A DNA stretch of 64,000 bases, taken from positions 1,528,001 through 1,592,000 of the forward strand of contig NZ_CP011801.1 in assembly GCF_001273775.1 (NCBI RefSeq), given 5' to 3'. Positions 7,780 to 14,850 of the stretch are shown in pieces (position 1 is the stretch's first letter; every line of letters begins with the position of its first letter). The notes under the pieces were generated by a model. That model ran no database searches. It was not told where the DNA came from and saw only the letters and a program-made list of their open reading frames with translations. This stretch comes from Nitrospira moscoviensis (GTDB taxonomy: Bacteria; Nitrospirota; Nitrospiria; Nitrospirales; Nitrospiraceae). Both the position numbers and the translations under genes were made by a program.

Positions 7780-9375
7780 ATGGCGGTACAAACATTAGAC
7801 ATTTCTCCCGTTGGCCGCGTGGAGGGAGACCTGGATGTTCGGGTGGAAGTGGACAATGGCGTCGTGACGAATGCTTGGACGCAAGCGGAACTGTTTCGCG
7901 GGTTTGAGATCATCCTGCGCGACAAGGATCCGCAAGCAGGTCTGGTCGTGACTCCGCGCGCCTGCGGCATTTGCGGTGCTTCTCATCTGACCTGCGCCGC
8001 CTGGGCACTCGATACGGCCTGGCAGACCACTGTGCCGAGGAACGCCATTCTGGCTCGGAATCTCGGCCAGATCGTCGAGAGTCTCCAGAGCCAGCCACGC
8101 TATTTCTATGGCCTCTACGCGATCGACCTGACGAACAAGAAGTATCGGAACAGCCGCTTCTACGAGGAAGCCTGCAAACGCTTTGCGCCATTCACCGGGA
8201 AATCATATGAACTCGGCGTGACAATCTCTGGCAAGCCGGTGGAGATCTATGCGCTGATGGGCGGCCAGTGGCCGCACTCCAGCTACATGGTCCCGGGCGG
8301 TGTCATGTGTGCGCCCACGCTGGCCGACATCACGAGGTCGGTGTCGCTGTTGGAGTATTACAAGAACAATTGGCTCGAACCGGTTTGGCTCGGCTGTTCA
8401 CTCGAACGCTATGAACAGATAAAGACATATGAAGATTTCAATGCCTGGCTGGATGAAAAGCCCTCTCACGGCAATTCGGATTTGGGATTCTATTGGCGTA
8501 TGGGGCTCGATATCGGACTCCATAAATATGGAGGCGGACTAGGCAAGTACGTCTCCTGGGGGTATCTCCCGCATGAAGACAAATATCAGAAGCCGACCAT
8601 CGAGGGTCGCGCTGCCGCAGTGATTATGAAAGGTGGCGTGTATGATGGTGCCACCGACATGCACAAGCCGATGAGCCATGAATTCGTACGGGAGAACACG
8701 TCGCATTCCTGGTATGAGGAAGGAGCGGCAGATGTCCATCCTTACGACCGTGTCACGAAGGCCAAAGGCAACAACGTGACCGATTTTAGCGGAACCTACT
8801 CCTGGGCCACGGCCGTCAGTCACACGGAGCTCGGTCGACTCGAAGCGGGCCCCTTCGCTCGCCAGATGGTCGCGGGAGGGAAACACGGGGAACCCTGGCA
8901 GCACTATGACGGATTCATCCTGGACATGTACAAGAAGCTGGGTGGACCGAGCCTCCATCTGCGGCAGATCGCCAGGATGCATGAGACGATCAAACTCTAC
9001 CGGCAGGCGGAACGGTGCCTCCGCGAGTTCCGATTGACCGAGCCCTGGTACATCAAGCCCCAGGAAAAAGATGGCCGCGGCTGGGGCGCGACAGAGGCGA
9101 TCCGCGGTGCGCTCTGCCACTGGATCGACGTGAAAGGGGGAAAGATCAAGAACTACCAAATCATCGCGCCGACGACCTGGAACGTTGGCCCGCGGGATGG
9201 CAGAGGGCGTCGCGGTCCGATCGAGGAGGCGTTGATGGGGGCACCGATCGCCGATCCGACCGATCCAGTGGAAGTGGGCCATGTCGCCCGTTCGTTCGAC
9301 TCCTGCTTGGTCTGCACGGTCCACGCGCACGACGCCAAAACAGGGAAGGAGTTGGCACGCTTCAAAATCGGGTAG
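7780..9375 (+). CDS. hupL: [NiFe] hydrogenase large subunit, group 2a type
   Basis: Holds the Ni-Fe(CN)2CO site that oxidises H2. The 531-residue protein has the N-terminal motif RACGICGASH (Cys62, Cys65, His69) and the C-terminal motif DSCLVCTVH (Cys509, Cys512, His515), which supply the four nickel-ligand cysteines. Residues 516-531 form an extension expected to be removed after His515 by a maturation protease, encoded here at 10164. DSCLVC in place of the commoner DPCxxC is a variation I associate with group 2a enzymes. These include high-affinity uptake hydrogenases, and the Nitrospira moscoviensis enzyme that supports H2-dependent growth. ATG is preceded by AAAGGAG. Confidence 0.96.
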   Translation: MAVQTLDISPVGRVEGDLDVRVEVDNGVVTNAWTQAELFRGFEIILRDKDPQAGLVVTPRACGICGASHLTCAAWALDTAWQTTVPRNAILARNLGQIVESLQSQPRYFYGLYAIDLTNKKYRNSRFYEEACKRFAPFTGKSYELGVTISGKPVEIYALMGGQWPHSSYMVPGGVMCAPTLADITRSVSLLEYYKNNWLEPVWLGCSLERYEQIKTYEDFNAWLDEKPSHGNSDLGFYWRMGLDIGLHKYGGGLGKYVSWGYLPHEDKYQKPTIEGRAAAVIMKGGVYDGATDMHKPMSHEFVRENTSHSWYEEGAADVHPYDRVTKAKGNNVTDFSGTYSWATAVSHTELGRLEAGPFARQMVAGGKHGEPWQHYDGFILDMYKKLGGPSLHLRQIARMHETIKLYRQAERCLREFRLTEPWYIKPQEKDGRGWGATEAIRGALCHWIDVKGGKIKNYQIIAPTTWNVGPRDGRGRRGPIEEALMGAPIADPTDPVEVGHVARSFDSCLVCTVHAHDAKTGKELARFKIG

Positions 9376-9451
9376 CGCATCCGATGTGGTCTTAGCAACG
9401 GTCAGGTGTGCGACGCCTTCTGGCACGGGCTCCCACGTGGTAATCTGAACG

Positions 9452-9471
9452 AGGGGCGCAACAAGGCCCCT
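9452..9471 (+). promoter_or_regulatory. hairpin between hupL and downstream genes
   Basis: AGGGGC (9452-9457) and GCCCCT (9466-9471) form a 6-bp stem with an 8-nt loop in the 117-bp gap after hupL. There is no T-run, so it may be a partial terminator, an mRNA-stabilising structure giving more hupSL message than downstream message, or chance. Confidence 0.35.
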
Positions 9472-9492
9472 TGCAGGTGAGGGGATCGTCGG

Positions 9493-9807
9493 ATGCGCCC
9501 CGATGAAGAAGAAAAACTGCGCGAAAAAATTGCGCAGCTATTGGCAAGCGGATTGAAGACGCAGACGGAGCCGTTCCCGGAGACGCACGTTGAGTTCGCG
9601 CTGATTCTGGACGAACTCCGAAAGCTCCCTCCCGACGATTTGAAGGGGAAACTGGTCATTGCTGGCTTCACCGGCAAGCCCTATGGGCCGGACCAGATGC
9701 GGTGTCTGGAATGTATGTATTACTTGGTCCATCGGAAGTGGTGTGATCTGCCTGAACTGGCCGTTCCGGTGGAGCCGGACTGGTGGTGTCGGCTCTGGCG
9801 AATCTGA
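9493..9807 (+). CDS. HiPIP-like four-cysteine protein, copy 1
   Basis: A 104-residue soluble protein with an N-terminal helical half and a C-terminal cysteine module: Cys71 and Cys74 (CLEC), Cys84 (CDLPEL) and Cys99 (WWCRLW), a C-x2-C-x9-C-x14-C spacing. The order and the aromatic WCxxW ending recall high-potential iron-sulfur proteins, which bind one [4Fe-4S] cluster through four such cysteines, although the family's second gap is usually longer and those proteins are exported. No signal peptide is seen, consistent with a cytoplasmic hydrogenase. A diverged paralogue follows directly. An Fe-S electron-transfer role is inferred; zinc binding is the main alternative. Confidence 0.72.
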   Translation: MRPDEEEKLREKIAQLLASGLKTQTEPFPETHVEFALILDELRKLPPDDLKGKLVIAGFTGKPYGPDQMRCLECMYYLVHRKWCDLPELAVPVEPDWWCRLWRI

Positions 9808-9834
9808 TGTCTCCGTCTATGCTTGGTGATTTGC

Positions 9835-10164
9835 ATGCAGGATGCGGACGACATCCTCCGAGACAGGCTTCAGCAATTGTTGAAAGACGGGCTGAAGACC
9901 GAGGTAGAGCCCAGAGCCTACACCAGTGAGATGGTCACTCAGCTCGTCAGTCGACTCCAGGCCATCCCTCCGGATCACTATGCTGACAAGCTGACTGCGG
10001 CCGGGGTTACACTCACCCCATACGCTCCTCCCGAGGATGACGATGACCTGAAACAATCCTGTGAAACGTGCATGTACTTTGTCATCCACCGTCAATACTG
10101 CGACTTGCCTGAACTCCACATACCCGTCGAGAAGGACTGGTCGTGCCGACTGTGGAGAATCTGA
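9835..10164 (+). CDS. HiPIP-like four-cysteine protein, copy 2
   Basis: Paralogue of the preceding gene, 109 residues from ATG 9835; an upstream in-frame TTG at 9823 is less likely. The C-terminal module is conserved: Cys76, Cys79 (CETC), Cys89 (CDLPEL) and Cys104 (DWSCRLWRI), with exactly the same C-x2-C-x9-C-x14-C spacing and the shared ending CRLWRI. The N-terminal halves share only a pattern (LKDGLKTEVEP against LASGLKTQTEP). The copies may form a heterodimer or successive relays. The stop codon overlaps the start of the protease gene by one base (TGATG), so the genes are translationally coupled. Confidence 0.72.
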   Translation: MQDADDILRDRLQQLLKDGLKTEVEPRAYTSEMVTQLVSRLQAIPPDHYADKLTAAGVTLTPYAPPEDDDDLKQSCETCMYFVIHRQYCDLPELHIPVEKDWSCRLWRI

Positions 10165-11015
10165 TGCTGCCGACCAACAGGCTGGCTGTGATCGGCTGCG
10201 GCAATCTGAATCGAAGCGATGATGGGATTGGAGTCGTCGTTGCCCAGCGGCTGAAACAATGGTTGAATGACGCTCCTTGCGATGGTGTTGCCGTATTCGA
10301 CGCAGGAACGGGGGGCATGGACGTCATGTTTCAGGCGCGCGGTGCCACCTCGCTCATCATCGTGGATGCCTGCGTGAGCGGCTCTCAGCCAGGTTCCATT
10401 TTCAAACTCCCCGGGCACGAACTCACCAATCGACCTGAGCCTGGCTACAGCCTGCACGATTTTCGGTGGGACCACGCTCTGTATACGGGACAGAAAATCT
10501 TCGGGGATGCATTTCCGCGCGACGTGACGGTCTACTTGGTGGAGGCAGCCAGCGTATCCTTGGGAGTTCAGCTCAGCCCGGTCGTGTCAACCGCGGTGGA
10601 TCAGGTCGTGAACTGCATCAAAGAACACATTGGTCAGATGATGCGGGTGCCGAGGCAAGATTCATTCGCTGCGGAGACGACTCAAGCAGAGTCCGTCTCG
10701 CCATCGGAGGGCCCCCGCATTCAGATTCGCAGGGGGAACCTCTATCTAGAGGCCTCCGTGTACAAAAAATACTTGGCCGGGCTGGAGAGCGTGATCCTCC
10801 TTCGTCAGCAGGACAAGCTGTTGATCCTCCCGGTTCGCCATGCCGCGGCAGGGGGGTTGCTTTTGAAGGTCCGTAACCCACAGGGCGACCGGGTCGTGCA
10901 TGCACGGGAGTTCCTTCGGGACCAAGGACTCGACGAGCAAGAGGAATGGACCCTGCGAGTACAGTGGAATAGCCGGTCTGCTGCGCTCGTTGCCGAGTGG
11001 CCATCCAGCCGTTAG
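10164..11015 (+). CDS. hupD: hydrogenase maturation protease (M52) with extra C-terminal domain
   Basis: Endopeptidase that trims the C-terminal tail of the large subunit after nickel insertion. From ATG 10164 the protein has 283 residues; the first ~155 match the family, with the nucleotide-like start VIGCGNLNRSDDGIG (the acidic pair that senses nickel), FDAGTGGMD, and a histidine in YSLHDFRWDH. Family members are usually 150-180 residues. Here about 100 extra residues follow a polar linker (IQIRRGNLYLE to the end), a beta-rich segment I do not recognise. It may dock the accessory proteins encoded around it. The start is coupled to the previous gene. Confidence 0.85.
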   Translation: MLPTNRLAVIGCGNLNRSDDGIGVVVAQRLKQWLNDAPCDGVAVFDAGTGGMDVMFQARGATSLIIVDACVSGSQPGSIFKLPGHELTNRPEPGYSLHDFRWDHALYTGQKIFGDAFPRDVTVYLVEAASVSLGVQLSPVVSTAVDQVVNCIKEHIGQMMRVPRQDSFAAETTQAESVSPSEGPRIQIRRGNLYLEASVYKKYLAGLESVILLRQQDKLLILPVRHAAAGGLLLKVRNPQGDRVVHAREFLRDQGLDEQEEWTLRVQWNSRSAALVAEWPSSR

Positions 11016-11109
11016 CAGACACACACCATTCACCCCGTCTCAAAGCTGTTTGGTCGGAGGAAAACCTCTGCGATGCATCGTTCGAAAGAGGACTCGAGAC
11101 GATATTGGA

Positions 11110-11132
11110 ATATGCAAACTAAGTTTGCATAT
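11110..11132. promoter_or_regulatory. perfect 23-bp palindrome, candidate operator
   Basis: ATATGCAAACT (11110-11120) and AGTTTGCATAT (11122-11132) are exact inverted repeats around a single central A. The site ends 11 bp before a TTGACA box. Perfect 11-bp arms with 1-bp spacing are typical of binding sites for dimeric regulators. There is no adjacent T-run, so a terminator is unlikely. Confidence 0.6.
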
Positions 11133-11143
11133 CGAATAAGTAG

Positions 11144-11173
11144 TTGACATCGGTTCTGAAGGGTTCGTAAACT
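11144..11173 (+). promoter_or_regulatory. sigma-70-type promoter for the accessory/hyp genes
   Basis: TTGACA (11144-11149) and TAAACT (11168-11173) with an 18-bp spacer, 43 bp before the TPR gene. A perfect palindrome abuts it upstream. This suggests a second transcription unit, separately controlled from the structural genes, running through the tightly packed genes to about 24,064. Confidence 0.55.
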
Positions 11174-11215
11174 GAATTCCTCACCGCACTCAGTGAAACC
11201 TCCACGCCACGGGGG

Positions 11216-12232
11216 ATGATCGTGAGTACGCTCTCGGATGAACGCGTCAAAGCCGCACTCGCCGCAGTTGAGTCCCAGACAGTGACGGATCTCGAAAAAG
11301 TAGACATGCTGGTGGAGATTGCCATGGGTCTCCAGCAGAAGCCGCGCTTTGTCCAGGACCTGCATCATGCGGTGTCGCTCTATGACCGGGCATTGGCTCT
11401 GTGCCCGACACACGATCGTTTGCTCGCGGCGCGTATCCAAGCACGGAAGGCCACCGCGCTCAATGCTACCCCGCTTGAGGAACTGGACTTGGTTGAACAG
11501 GCGCGACAGCTCTTGGAGTCAGCTCTAGGTGAGTTGCAGCGAGAAGGTTCGAAGGAGGAAGTTGCCGAAACGGAGATGAATCTTGGACTCACGCTCCAGA
11601 CGCTTGCCGCGAAGGGACGAGCGCGAATTTCCGATGCGATCGCGGCCTATCTGCGCGCGCTGCGCACCTTCACACGTGAGACGCATCCCACCGAATATGC
11701 CATTCTGCACAACAATCTCGCGACAGCGTACCTGTCGATGCCGATGGCCGAGCCCAACGCCAAGATGCGAGAAGCGCTCGCCGTCCAGTCGTTCGAAGAA
11801 GCACTCAAGGTGGTGACCCTCGTCGAGCAACCGGTCGAATATGCCATGCTCCAGAACAATCTGGGCAATGCACTGCAATATGCCTCGAGCAGTCACGGAG
11901 TGGAAAACAATCTCCGCGCCTTGGCTGCCTATGACGAAGCGCTCAAAGTCCGAAACCCAAAGGACACTCCGTTGGAATATGCCAACACGATCTCCAACAA
12001 AGCGAACGCGTTGCGCAACCTGCCTGATGACCCGTTGAAGCCTGAACGAGGCAATTGCGGCAACCTCCGACTAGCCAAACAATATTTCGAAGAGGCGAAA
12101 TACATCTTTCACCGCTTTGGAGATATGGCCAAAGTGCAGCTGACTGTGGAGGTGCTGAGAGACCTCGAACAAGAACTTGGATCACCTCCGGATGTGGCGT
12201 TGACTTCCTTCACGAAGGGAGGCCTGGCGTAA
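11216..12232 (+). CDS. TPR-repeat protein of the hydrogenase locus
   Basis: A 338-residue protein built of tetratricopeptide-like helical pairs (for example AILHNNLATAYLSMP, AMLQNNLGNALQY and YANTISNKANALRNLP, each near a conserved TP.EYA step). TPRs are protein-protein scaffolds. It has no signal peptide or membrane span. ATG 11216 directly follows a GGGGG run, so GTG 11222, six bases after that run, may be the true start. Position at the head of the accessory operon suggests a scaffold for hydrogenase assembly or for oligomerisation; this is inference. Confidence 0.8.
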   Translation: MIVSTLSDERVKAALAAVESQTVTDLEKVDMLVEIAMGLQQKPRFVQDLHHAVSLYDRALALCPTHDRLLAARIQARKATALNATPLEELDLVEQARQLLESALGELQREGSKEEVAETEMNLGLTLQTLAAKGRARISDAIAAYLRALRTFTRETHPTEYAILHNNLATAYLSMPMAEPNAKMREALAVQSFEEALKVVTLVEQPVEYAMLQNNLGNALQYASSSHGVENNLRALAAYDEALKVRNPKDTPLEYANTISNKANALRNLPDDPLKPERGNCGNLRLAKQYFEEAKYIFHRFGDMAKVQLTVEVLRDLEQELGSPPDVALTSFTKGGLA

Positions 12233-12277
12233 TCTGCCTGCGGGAGTGACGAAGGAGAAGAACAAAGGAGACAAACC

Positions 12278-12502
12278 ATGCTGGGGAGCTTGGCTCAAGG
12301 AGAGATCACGTTCGGGACTGGCGTCATTTTATTGGTGCTGGCCTTGGTGTCGGGAGCCATCGGTGGCGCGATCGGTGGCATCATCGTGGGCGGGAAGGCG
12401 TTGGGAAATGAATTGGCGGCCATGATGGGGGCCTTTTTCGGCCCGATCGCGTCCATTCCTGGCGTGGCGGCGGCGCTGGTCATTCTGGCGTTGTTGCTCT
12501 AA
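12278..12502 (+). CDS. small glycine-rich membrane protein 1
   Basis: A 74-residue protein, almost wholly hydrophobic, with two predicted spans (about 13-40 and 48-74) and a glycine-zipper stretch GAIGGAIGGIIVGG. A good AAGGAGAC precedes ATG. Glycine zippers favour tight helix packing and oligomers. In mycobacterial group 2a hydrogenase (Huc) a separate small membrane-associated subunit forms a stalk that delivers menaquinone. This protein and the next could do a comparable anchoring job, but I see no sequence evidence of homology. Confidence 0.7.
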   Translation: MLGSLAQGEITFGTGVILLVLALVSGAIGGAIGGIIVGGKALGNELAAMMGAFFGPIASIPGVAAALVILALLL

Positions 12503-12516
12503 CTGGAGGCTCGACG

Positions 12517-12741
12517 ATGTTCGACATGTTCTGGAACTCCGTGATCCTGTTCTTCAGAGGCAGACTATTTCAAGACCCGCGCAAGGTCATGCTGCTGGCT
12601 GGGTTAGGAATTGGTTTTGCGGCGGTCGCGGTCATCCTCTTGAGCAAGGTCGGCCTGCCATTATGGCTGGCAGTGGTGGCAGCCAGCTTCCTCGGCGGCG
12701 TGTTGCAGCCACGTCTGTTCCGTGATCTGAAGTATCGGTGA
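12517..12741 (+). CDS. small membrane protein 2
   Basis: A 74-residue protein with two hydrophobic spans (about 25-45 and 47-66) after an amphipathic N-terminus (MFDMFWNSVILFFRGRLF), and a basic C-terminus (RLFRDLKYR). It starts 14 bp after the preceding membrane protein and its stop overlaps the GTG start of the NifU-Rieske gene, so the three genes are probably made together. Family unknown. A role in anchoring the hydrogenase or its Rieske partner is inferred from context. Confidence 0.7.
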   Translation: MFDMFWNSVILFFRGRLFQDPRKVMLLAGLGIGFAAVAVILLSKVGLPLWLAVVAASFLGGVLQPRLFRDLKYR

Positions 12742-13631
12742 ATACGATGGAGAAGCAGGAATCCACAGTTCTGGAAACTCAACCGACGCTCGCCTCATTG
12801 GTGAAAAGCATCAAGAGCCTCGAGGTTATCGTGGAGGGTTGGAACGATTCGCAACGCCTGACCGTCCAGGCACTGAGAAAGGCCATCGAGGATCTCCATA
12901 AGGAGGCATTCTCCCGCCTCATTCGAGGGATTAAGGCTGACCCCGCGGCGATTCCGGCCTTACGGCAAGCCGTGGGCGATGAAATCGTGTATGCGGTGCT
13001 GCGGCATCTGGGGTTACTGAAGCCCTCCCTCAACGAGCGGATCGAACGGGCTCTTGCCTCCGTGCGTCCTCTCCTGCAGGGTCACGGTGGGAACGTCGAG
13101 CTCGTGCGAGTGGACCCGCCCGACAGCGTTGAAATCAAGTTACTCGGCGCCTGTGATGGCTGTCCCGCGTCGGGTCTTACGCTGGCCGAAGGGATCGAGA
13201 AGGCCATCAGGGAACATTGTCCAGAAATCATCACGATCAAGAAGGTAAAGGGCATCCCACCCTCTTCCAATGTGAATGGGGCCTCAGTGTTCTTCGTCAG
13301 TCCGTTCGCAAGGAGTAGCGATGCGGGGTGGCAGTTCGCGGTTGAGTTGGCGGAGATTCCGGATATCGGAATCAAAGTCTTGGAGCTTGCCGGGCATTCA
13401 CTCTTGTTCAGTCGGACCGATCAAGTCGTCACCTGCTTCGAGAATGCCTGCGCCCACATGGGAATGCCGCTCGACATGGGCCTGATAGCCGATGGGGTAA
13501 TCACCTGTCCCTATCACGGATTTCGCTACGACTTGTCGTCCGGAGAATGTCTGACTGCACCCGAGGTGCAGTTGGTTTCCCATGCGGTGCGCGTGGTCGG
13601 ATCGAAGGTGGAAGTGAAGCTGAGGAGCTAA
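12738..13631 (+). CDS. NifU C-terminal domain / Rieske [2Fe-2S] fusion protein
   Basis: A 297-residue protein with a helical N-terminal region (1-95), a NifU-like scaffold domain (about 96-172, with CDGCPASG) and a Rieske domain (about 190-295, cluster motifs CAHMGMPLDMG and CPYHGFRYD). NifU-type domains hold or deliver Fe-S clusters; Rieske centres carry single electrons at high potential. Rieske-type proteins encoded with group 2a hydrogenases (HucE in mycobacteria) are thought to take electrons from the small subunit. GTG 12738 overlaps the previous stop; ATG 12747 is the alternative. No signal peptide, so it is cytoplasmic. Electron transfer from HupSL is inferred. Confidence 0.88.
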   Translation: MNTMEKQESTVLETQPTLASLVKSIKSLEVIVEGWNDSQRLTVQALRKAIEDLHKEAFSRLIRGIKADPAAIPALRQAVGDEIVYAVLRHLGLLKPSLNERIERALASVRPLLQGHGGNVELVRVDPPDSVEIKLLGACDGCPASGLTLAEGIEKAIREHCPEIITIKKVKGIPPSSNVNGASVFFVSPFARSSDAGWQFAVELAEIPDIGIKVLELAGHSLLFSRTDQVVTCFENACAHMGMPLDMGLIADGVITCPYHGFRYDLSSGECLTAPEVQLVSHAVRVVGSKVEVKLRS

Positions 13632-13635
13632 TCGC

Positions 13636-14850
13636 GTGACCCTCGCTGTGCGTATTTCTCAGCCGTGGCAGGCCCCACCGGCGGGTGATGAACGGCGTGC
13701 TCCAGTCCCCTTGTGGAGTGCAGAAGGACCGGTTGCCATGTTGGGTGATTGCCGGGATGCGCAGGGCTTCCCGGTTCCGGTCGCTCCGTCACCACGAACT
13801 CTGTTCGGTCCGCGCGGGTGCTGTTTAGTGGCTGAGAGTGGTCCTCTCTGGATTGCTGACACGGGGCACCACCGGCTACTAGGTTGGCGAAGCTGCCCCT
13901 GCGAGGACGGCGTGCCGGCGGACTGGGTGATCGGGCAACCTGACTTCTTCTCGGAAGGTCGGAACGCGAAGACCGATCCGGGCCCGACCACATTGAATGT
14001 GCCGACAGGCATTACCGCGTATGGAGACGGGCTAGCGGTTGCCGATGCCTGGAACCATCGGGTGCTGATTTGGCGCCGGCTCCCGCAGAACAGTCACTGT
14101 CCCCCGGATTTCGTCCTTGGGCAGGAGGACTTCGAGGAGGTCGCGATCAATAGGGGTCGATCGACTCCACGAGCCGACACACTGTACTGGCCCTCTGGTG
14201 TATCTGCCTGCGGAGAGGCGTTGGTGGTGGCAGATACAGGCAATCGACGCGTGCTGATCTGGTTCAGGCCGCCGGAGTGCAATGGCCAGCCGGCTAATCT
14301 CGTGTTGGGACAAACCAGGTTTGACCGGCGAGACGAAAACGGGGGTGGAGAGCCTTGTCTCATGAGCATGCGATGGCCCCACGCGATCACTCGGTGGGGT
14401 GATGCGCTTTGTGTGGCCGATGCGGGCAACAATCGGATCATGATTTGGGGCCGGATGCCGGCGGAGTCTGGCGCCGAGTGTCAGTGGGTCTTGGGACAGG
14501 CGGATTGCTCTCATGTCGATCACAACGGCGGGCACTACTGGCCGCACGCCGGCACTCTGAACATGCCGTATGGTCTAGCCGCCGCTGGCGACTGGCTGGT
14601 CGTGGCAGATACCGCGAATTCTCGACTCTTGGGTTGGCACAAGCAAGATCTTGCGACGGGGGCGAAGGCGCGAGCCCTGGCGGCCCAGCCGAATTTCGAG
14701 ATGAAGGGCGATAACCAATGGTCGTTCCCTTCGCGCAACACGCTCTGTTGGCCCTACGGGCTTTCGATATGCGAGGGGCTGTTGGCAATCGCCGACAGCG
14801 GGAACAATCGGGTGATAATCCGTCCCCTGCATCGAGAGGTGTTGGGATGA
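13636..14850 (+). CDS. NHL-repeat beta-propeller protein
   Basis: A 404-residue protein from GTG, 4 bp after the previous gene. It has about six repeats of the form LWIADTGHHRLLGW / LAVADAWNHRVLIW / LVVADTGNRRVLIW, each followed by a VLGQ-x-F step, the signature of NHL propellers. Propellers of this kind are usually binding platforms. There is no clear signal peptide, so it is probably cytoplasmic. Its stop overlaps the hypF start (ATGA), placing it firmly in the maturation operon. Specific function is unknown; a platform for hydrogenase assembly is a guess. Confidence 0.82.
   Translation: MTLAVRISQPWQAPPAGDERRAPVPLWSAEGPVAMLGDCRDAQGFPVPVAPSPRTLFGPRGCCLVAESGPLWIADTGHHRLLGWRSCPCEDGVPADWVIGQPDFFSEGRNAKTDPGPTTLNVPTGITAYGDGLAVADAWNHRVLIWRRLPQNSHCPPDFVLGQEDFEEVAINRGRSTPRADTLYWPSGVSACGEALVVADTGNRRVLIWFRPPECNGQPANLVLGQTRFDRRDENGGGEPCLMSMRWPHAITRWGDALCVADAGNNRIMIWGRMPAESGAECQWVLGQADCSHVDHNGGHYWPHAGTLNMPYGLAAAGDWLVVADTANSRLLGWHKQDLATGAKARALAAQPNFEMKGDNQWSFPSRNTLCWPYGLSICEGLLAIADSGNNRVIIRPLHREVLG

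Noticed and set aside
8539..9426. 295-codon minus-strand frame over hupL
   Set aside because: Antisense to a clearly conserved gene, with no motif or ribosome-binding site; a product of high GC content.
9421..9436. TGGCACG as a second sigma-54 promoter after hupL
   Set aside because: No TTGC-like -12 element at the needed distance.
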